This document shows, in pieces, positions 57,661-64,000 of a DNA stretch of 64,000 nucleotides. Every line of letters starts with the position of its first letter. Position 1 is the stretch's first letter. The notes beneath the pieces were generated by a model. That model ran no database searches. It saw only the letters and a program-made list of their open reading frames with translations, and was not told the origin of the DNA. This stretch comes from Dysidea avara. Taxonomy: Eukaryota > Porifera > Demospongiae > Dictyoceratida > Dysideidae. The stretch is from positions 4,266,001-4,330,000 of the forward strand of contig NC_089274.1 of assembly GCF_963678975.1 (NCBI RefSeq), in the 5' to 3' direction. A program made the position numbers and the translations under genes.

Positions 57661-58793
57661 ATTTCAAGTGAATTTATATTGCTGGATGCGCTTTCATAAA
57701 ATATTATAGCCATGCAGTGTATCACTGTGGTTTACTGTGTATGGCATGGTAGCTGTATAGTTTTGGCTATAGCTAATAAAGTTCATGTGTGCTTAAACAA
57801 CAAAATTGCCAATCTTATGACAACTAATTGAAAGATAATCAGCTACATATACATTAGACAAGATAATATATATAATTATTATATATACATTGCTTACTTC
57901 ACAAATGAAGTAAGCAATTTTGTAGAACTTGCAAATTCTATACAAACACTGCATGGGTTTGTTTGGGTTGTATGTATAATTATGAATAGAAATTTGGCTA
58001 TCATTGTAAACTGTTTCCCATCACAAAAACTGATGTAGGTGGGATGTGTTTATTGCATTCATGATTAGATTAATTATAAACTTGACTGTTCTATTTGAGT
58101 ACATAAATATGAATACAAGGCCAAACAGTCTGTATACACTTAGAAAATAGTATGCATAAAATCCTTTGATCTTAAGGAGATAATGAGGTATCAAGAGACA
58201 ATGAGGTCTCAAGAGACCTCTGGAGAGTAACCCAGGGGGACAAGGGGACAAGGTAGAGCCCCCCTTGCAATTTCTGATTGTATATTGCAAAATGATCAAG
58301 ATACTCTAATAGAGCAGTCAATTACTCTAATAAAGCAGTCACAGTATTCAGAGTAGTGAGACAAAACTACGAAGTTGTAAATAAGGATTTTATGTGCTTT
58401 ATCAGTGATACAATGCAGTCATATTGACCTTTTTTTTCCCCTTCAACACTGTGTGCCCTACCAAACCAAGAGTCTAGAGCCCCCTATCTAAAAATATCTT
58501 GTTACGCCTATACTGGAGAGGTTCTCTAAAATGGTTAGAGACCTCTAGAGTGGTTCTCTAAAATGATTAGAGACCTCCTATATAGCACATAAGTATCTGC
58601 ATATCTCCAGTTGAGGAAGTCACCACACTCACTTTAATGATCACTGATGTGCTGAGTAGCATTGCAGATCTCACAGTTGATCACTGAACTACTATGCCTC
58701 CCTCAGGAGGCAGAGCAGATCATAGAGATAACACTGTGGAAAGTGATTGTGGGTTTACAAGATATGATGACACAATGATGTTTCACTCAACCC

Positions 58794-58830
<37 letters not shown>

Positions 58831-59244
58831 CAATCATTCAATCAATCAATCTATCTATCCACCAATCTATTAGTGTAAATACACCCACACCATTTTCTAA
58901 GTCAGTTAGAGACTACCCACTCAGATCTTTGTGGCCTCAACTTCACCTCGGGTTTTCAAAATCACGAAGATCCGCGTGGTAGGTCTCTAACTATTACTTG
59001 TTCATTTACACATGTGATAGATTTAATGTATGTAAGAAAAAGAATATGAAACATAATAGATAGTTAGCTACAGCTGATTTAAATTATATTTGTCGGCATA
59101 AACAATGAGTAAAGGGTTTATAAGCGAGGAATAACCTCTTAAATAATTATAGTCGTAGAACTAAGCCACTACAAACACTAAACAAAACATAAGAATAACA
59201 ATTGTTTACTCTAATCAACATGCAGTCACAAACTAGACTATAAT
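57661..59244. other. no gene; short repeats
   Basis: It contains recurrent motif copies at 58083-58100 and 58298-58345, an (AATC)n microsatellite at 58796-58850, and a local inverted set of 'ctctaaaatgrttagagacctc' near 58510-58580. No coding region is recognised. Confidence 0.55.
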
Positions 59245-59355
59245 CATTCGAAGACTTTGTCCAATTCATGGAAGAATGCCAATATTACATCAACTTTCAA
59301 GAAGGGCTGCAGGACCAAACCAGGCAACTACCACCCAGTGAGTCTAACATCTTGA
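59245..59355 (+). pseudogene. LINE reverse transcriptase fragment
   Basis: 36 codons read SWKNANITSTFKKGCRTKPG then NYHPVSLTS. This is the start of the RT domain of non-LTR elements (the FKKG..p.NYRPISLTS block). It ends at a stop, with nothing more of the element recognised. Confidence 0.65.
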
Positions 59356-60767
59356 TATAGTCTCACTAACCAGCCTGTAGCTAATTCTTTTGTCATTTGG
59401 TTGGGAAAAAGAAAAAATACATGCCGGCATGCTGGCTGGCTGGTGCATACTATATAATGCTTGGAAGGGGAAAAGACTATGATAATGTGCACCATGCGGA
59501 GGGATTCCAACCGTGCGGAGGGATTCCAACCCTTTAGTTACTTTAAGTTTCTTCCTGCCAGCTATGTTTATATGCACACCTACACATTTACCTTGACAGT
59601 TGACAGCTTTCCTCTATCATGAAATATATAGTGCATAGTATAATATAATTATAGTAGAGCGTCTAAGCAACAAATTCTGATGAAATTGTTCACTTTAAAT
59701 TGTGATAAAAGCACCAAATTTTCTGTGGAAGTTGAGTACGGCCATATACTAAATCATTTGAGATATGGTGCCACATCAAAATCATTGCCTTAGGGCAAGC
59801 ATGTTTGGAAACTTTCAAACTAGGTTATAAGATGAAATATTGCCTGAAATTTGTGCAGTTTGAAAGATGAAATTTGACGATCGAAAACATGTAATGAAAC
59901 TTTACGGAATTTTATGGAGTCTAAAATTTACGGATTTACTAATTTTAAAATTACTGAATTTTACAGAGATATTTGAACTGAAATTTGTCTTGAAAGATGA
60001 AATATGGGCAGTCATATTTCTGAAAGATGAAATATAGGCAGTCATCTTTGAAATTTTGTAAACAATTTTGGCTCATTACCTACCCCTCAGTTTTCATTGT
60101 TGCTTAAATAGTACGAATGCATGTATATATTTCAAATTTACAGGTGCAATCAAATATATCATTCAAAATGTGATAAAATAAACTGTTTTTAGACACTTCT
60201 AATGCATGGCCGGAGCCAACCTGCACTTGAAAATTTAAAGTACAAGCACAAGCCAAAAGAAATAATTATTCAATACACCTATGGCTTTGTATGTCTTGAC
60301 CCCCGGGCTTCTTAACATTGCATGCTAATGACTTGGATGGACACCTCTGGCCCTTGGATATGACCATCCCTTTCTTGTCTAAGTTTCACCATATTGACTA
60401 TTGAGTATTTTAATGGCTTCCCAATACCGCATTTTCTATCTGCCCAGCTTTCAGCATGACATGTGCGATTGGTAATTTTAACTGTCCTACAGTCTACTAC
60501 TAAATAATTATATGATTTACATATTTTAGTGTGGGCATGTCTAAATGGACGTGTAAATTATAACTATCATAGGTAGTGTTGAGATCTCATTGTAATGAGA
60601 TACCTCTGTCAAGTGAAGCAGAAATCTTAGGTCATTCATTGATTAGCACATTATGGCTTCAGGACACCAAACTGTCAGCAATAAATAGAGCGAAAAATTA
60701 TTCTTTGCGCAGTTGAGAGCACCGAAACTAGCTATACTGAACCACCTCCTCTCACCACTATACAATA
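59356..60767. other. upstream of the single-domain CAP gene
   Basis: AT-rich, with small repeats of 'tgaaagatgaaat' at 59860-60040. A TATA-like caataaatag lies about 90 bases before the ATG. No other gene is seen. Confidence 0.5.
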
Positions 60768-61315
60768 ATGGGATGTTGCTTCGGAAAAGGTAAGTGTTGA
60801 TTGTGTGTGTGGTCACTGTGAAGGTGCTGATGAGTGATACATTTCGTTACTGAATAATATCGTCCATCACAGGTCAGGACCAGTTTGCACGTGATTTGAT
60901 ATCAGCACACAATCGATACCGCGCTAAGCACAACGCTCCTTCACTGCGCTGGAATAGCAGTGCTGCAACAGCTGCTCAAAGATGGGCCAACCACTTAGCC
61001 AAACAGAAGGCACTCCAGCACGGAGACCATGAAGGAATGGGACAAAACCTCGCGTGGGCATCCGGTAAAGAACTCACTGGGCAAGGAGCCACTGACATGT
61101 GGTACAACGAGATAAACCAGTACAATTTCAATAATCCTGGATTTGCCTCTGGCACTGGTCACTTCACACAGCTAGTCTGGGTAGAAACAACACAAGTCGG
61201 AGTTGGTAAAGCGACGACTAATGATGGACAAACCTTTGTCGTAGCTAACTACATCCCTCCTGGAAATGTTGTAGGTCGCCAAAACTTTGAAAAGAATGTA
61301 CAAAGAGCAAAATAG
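60768..61315 (+). CDS. single-CAP-domain protein, GAPR-1/GLIPR2-like, lipidated N-terminus
   Basis: Two exons, 60768-60789 and 60873-61315, phase-1 GT-AG intron of 83 nt, 154 residues. Exon 1 encodes MGCCFGKG: Gly2 fits N-myristoylation and Cys3/Cys4 fit palmitoylation, the only cysteines in the protein. GAPR-1 also has a myristoylated start, attaches to Golgi membranes and is involved in lipid binding and autophagy control. The CAP domain has AHNRYRAKHNAPSLRW, LQHGDHEGMGQN, WYNEINQYNF, GHFTQLVW and FVVANYIPPGN; length matches GAPR-1 (~154). The tetrad is His-Gln-Glu-His. Without exon 1 the frame has no good start before the domain, which supports the model. It is likely close to the ancestral form of the multidomain genes. 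Confidence 0.93.
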
Positions 61316-62160
61316 ATTTTTATTATTCCATGTATATACGACAAAATGTCATCTCTTGTATATTTTGTATGTCAATGTGGATTTTAATAATGAACATCTG
61401 TTGAGAATCCAGATACACTGTAGTACTACTGGAACACCTAATTAAGACAAATTAGTAATGGTAATTCATTAGCTATGATGAATACATAAACACTTTGCAC
61501 TTGTACGGTTAGCATGTGCTACTTACCCTAAACTATAATCTATATTGCCTTTAGTGTTTTGACTCTACCAAACAAAGCATCATCTAGTAAAAATCTATGT
61601 ACAAAAGATACATTATACAGGATACATTGACACTATCCCTACTCACCCATACCACAAGTATGGCAGTGGAATTGTGCTCATGTGCCAAAGGGAGTGGGCA
61701 TCAAATGTCCATAGAAACGGTGGGAAATCCAGTAACTAAGGGCAACAGATGAAGGATAGATAATGATAGCTACTAACCTCCAATAAGATGAACAGTGAGT
61801 TACACACAACAGAGACCATACATTTCCACAAATACCGTCTCTCTCTGTAATTCTGTAAGGAAATCAAAGTGGTATCAAAGTAACCCTGTTGTGCTGATAC
61901 AAAGCATGAGTGTGTTATAATTTAATAGCACCATATTTAGTGGACAGAATGTGGCTGTACCTTAATACACCAGATTGACCAGACTGCTGTACAAAAGCCT
62001 CCTAGCAACAAAATACAAAAATTTGTATAGTGATTAAAGGAGGTTTTCAGAAACTTTATGGATTAAACTACCAGAACATACGTATCATGGTTGTGTGTAA
62101 CTAGACACACTACACACAAAGCAAAACAAAATTGTAAAACCTTGTCAGCTGTGCAAAACT
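61316..62160. other. 3' flank, no gene seen
   Basis: AT-rich sequence with no recognised domain or RNA gene. Confidence 0.5.
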
Positions 62161-62490
62161 ATTACTAGTTCTGCCCCCAGGAGGATTTGCCTGGACCAAC
62201 TATAGTACCTGACTTGTGCACATGTACCCTGATGCTGGTTCACTCACTTCACAAGGCATAAGGTTCATGTAATACGATGTCAAATCTCATGGATAGAGGT
62301 CATGGAACCAGAAGTTCCATAATGACCTTGACACTGCTAAGCTAAGACAGGGAATTTGCTTTCCCAGTTGACACCCTGTCCCATTATATGACTAGCTCAA
62401 GGAAACAACAACAGTAACTGACTGATGCACAGAACCTGGAGCGTTGTGATTACCAAATGATGCTATAGCCACTGACTGACTGAGTTTCTC
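62160..62490 (-). repeat. SINE-like repeat (decayed)
   Basis: It contains 'ccccaggaggatttgcctg', 'atgaccttgacactgctaagc', 'ttgacaccctgtccc' and 'ctcaaggaaacaacaacag', matching the family at 40675-41050 and 43044-43268. The tRNA-like end is strongly diverged. Confidence 0.6.
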
Positions 62491-64000
62491 AATTCACACA
62501 TACATAAACACACACAGAAGCACAAACAGGAAGGAAAGAAGGAAATTGGTTATTATGGATGAGTGGTGTTCCATCTATCCATCATTGACATTAGTATGAT
62601 GTAGTGAATATTGCTACCGGATATACCCATATATTATCAGTAGTAGAATAAGTTACCATGTTTGAAAACAAAACTATTTTAATGGTGAAAATGCATCAGA
62701 TATGTATATGTCTGATAAAAATGGATTTGTTGACACTGAGATTATTTGGAAATTGGTCCTTAACCACTCCATAAAGGGTACTTTCTGAGGTTCTTACAGA
62801 CCATACAATAAATAATCTGCTTTAATGTAAGTGATATTTGGTTCCCAGAAAGTGATATGGTCAGAGGCTCAGTAATGACATGGTGAACTATGATTACATC
62901 ACATGATGCAGTAATACACTTCATTATTATTACTGTTAGAGTTTCACTTACACACTGGAAACTGCCATCAGTGTGGCTTATCTCCAAGTAAATACTTAAC
63001 AAAATACCAGCTATTGCTATAGTGATCAACCCAACAACATTTGTGAAATAGATATATTTGCCTATTACAAGCACCCAGCCTGTGTACTACAAGGCCTACA
63101 TGGGAAGTTTCAAATTACCAGTACTTAGAATGCTACTCAACTCACTCCACCACATTGTGATTCATGAGTACTGTTTATGCAGTGGACGTCATGTAACACA
63201 CACGTACCTGCTACCACATTCACTGCCATATTGTAACCATAGTCAAAGTGTACTAAGGACAGGTATCCAATATGTGTGCAGTATAGTAGTAGTATGATAG
63301 TAGCATAGATGTACTGCCTGAGGGAGAGGTGGACACAAAGAGATGATAATGGTCTACTGGTATTGGTGACCTACCTTACCATGGTCTAGCAGAAGGACCA
63401 GTAATTCTGTAATAATAAATAATATTTGTATGATATGATGTAGCTGCATCACACACTACTCTACACACACACTACTCTACACACGCACTTACATGTGTAC
63501 ACACACACTACACTACACCATAAGCAATACAAATGCACGCACACATACCACACCACACATACCACACCACACATACACACCTTACAAACTGGAGTATCAT
63601 CATGTAGACCACCAAGAGTGTTCCAGAGAAATAATCCAGCCTCTGTAACACAACAACAGATGGGGGAGAAGACATGAAATATTCTCACTCAATTACACAC
63701 TACAAGCACCATTATACCTCAGGTATGGAGCAGCCAATTTTGCATAATTTGAATTCCAATGATAATACCATACCTGTTTCAGTGCCCATACAAAAGTCTC
63801 AATAGTAGCAGTGCAATTTATCCCGTATTTCACTGGTAGCAGTGAAAAAGTTGTAATTGCAATTTCATTGGCTAGAATTTATGTTAACAATGTAGTGCCA
63901 ATTAGTGTTGACGCATGTTTAGTACATAGTGACAAATTGCGTACATCAACGCTAATGCACAGCATATGTATATGCAGCAAGTATGGTATTAATTGGGAAT
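62491..64000. other. no supported gene; CA-rich simple sequence
   Basis: The frame at 62760-63074 (minus, 104 codons, with a hydrophobic run GLITIAIAGILLSIYL) is not recognised. CA-rich microsatellite text lies at 63450-63580. No further gene is supported. Confidence 0.4.

Noticed and set aside
62760-63074. 104-codon minus frame with a hydrophobic segment
   Set aside because: No known family, no splice or promoter context; length is within chance for AT-rich DNA.

Overview
The window looks like nuclear DNA of an early-branching animal, most likely a demosponge. It is AT-rich, its genes have small introns, and it is packed with transposon relics. It carries a Death-NACHT-LRR gene (an NLR layout well known in sponges) and a family of GAPR-1/GLIPR2-type CAP genes. 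The species is inferred, not shown.

Layout. 1-12.6 kb is a transposon graveyard: a BEL/Pao retrotransposon (4.06-8.54 kb, minus) cut by a hAT-type element with a perfect 8-bp target duplication; a pogo/Tigger-like transposase (8.54-10.1 kb, minus) cut by another hAT-type element, also with a perfect 8-bp duplication; relics of a transposon-associated OB-fold protein; a gag-like zinc knuckle; and two copies of an inverted-repeat MITE. 13.8-18.7 kb holds a mitochondrial HSP10 gene (+), with three clear coding exons, an unresolved N-terminal exon, and an ETS/CRE-like promoter. Its large intron contains an ~800 bp foldback element and a tRNA-like SINE. 20.6-21.5 kb is a LINE relic. 22.0-29.4 kb is a three-exon NLR gene whose splice phases agree exactly; its second intron carries a Ty3/gypsy relic that is itself split by a hAT-type element.

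29.3-53.4 kb is a tandem segmental duplication. Copy A (about 29.3-41.9 kb) starts in the 3' end of the NLR gene and contains a four-CAP-domain gene. Copy B (about 42.0-53.4 kb) starts with a broken copy of the NLR 3' end and contains a three-CAP-domain gene. Different elements have since landed in each copy, and the other copy shows the empty site. A two-domain CAP gene (54.4 kb) and a two-exon single-domain CAP gene (60.8 kb) follow, all on the + strand, so domain number falls 4-3-2-1 along the chromosome.

The single-domain protein begins with MGCC, a likely dual lipidation site. The multidomain proteins have lost that leader, contain no cysteine and no signal peptide, and in the four-domain protein several putative catalytic or metal-binding positions are lost. 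All ten CAP domains have Gln where GAPR-1 has its first conserved Glu. How the NLR and CAP genes interact is unknown; their shared duplication is the only physical link seen. A short palindromic motif, CTCTAATAGAG with a GCAGTCA tail, recurs throughout the window inside otherwise different MITE families.
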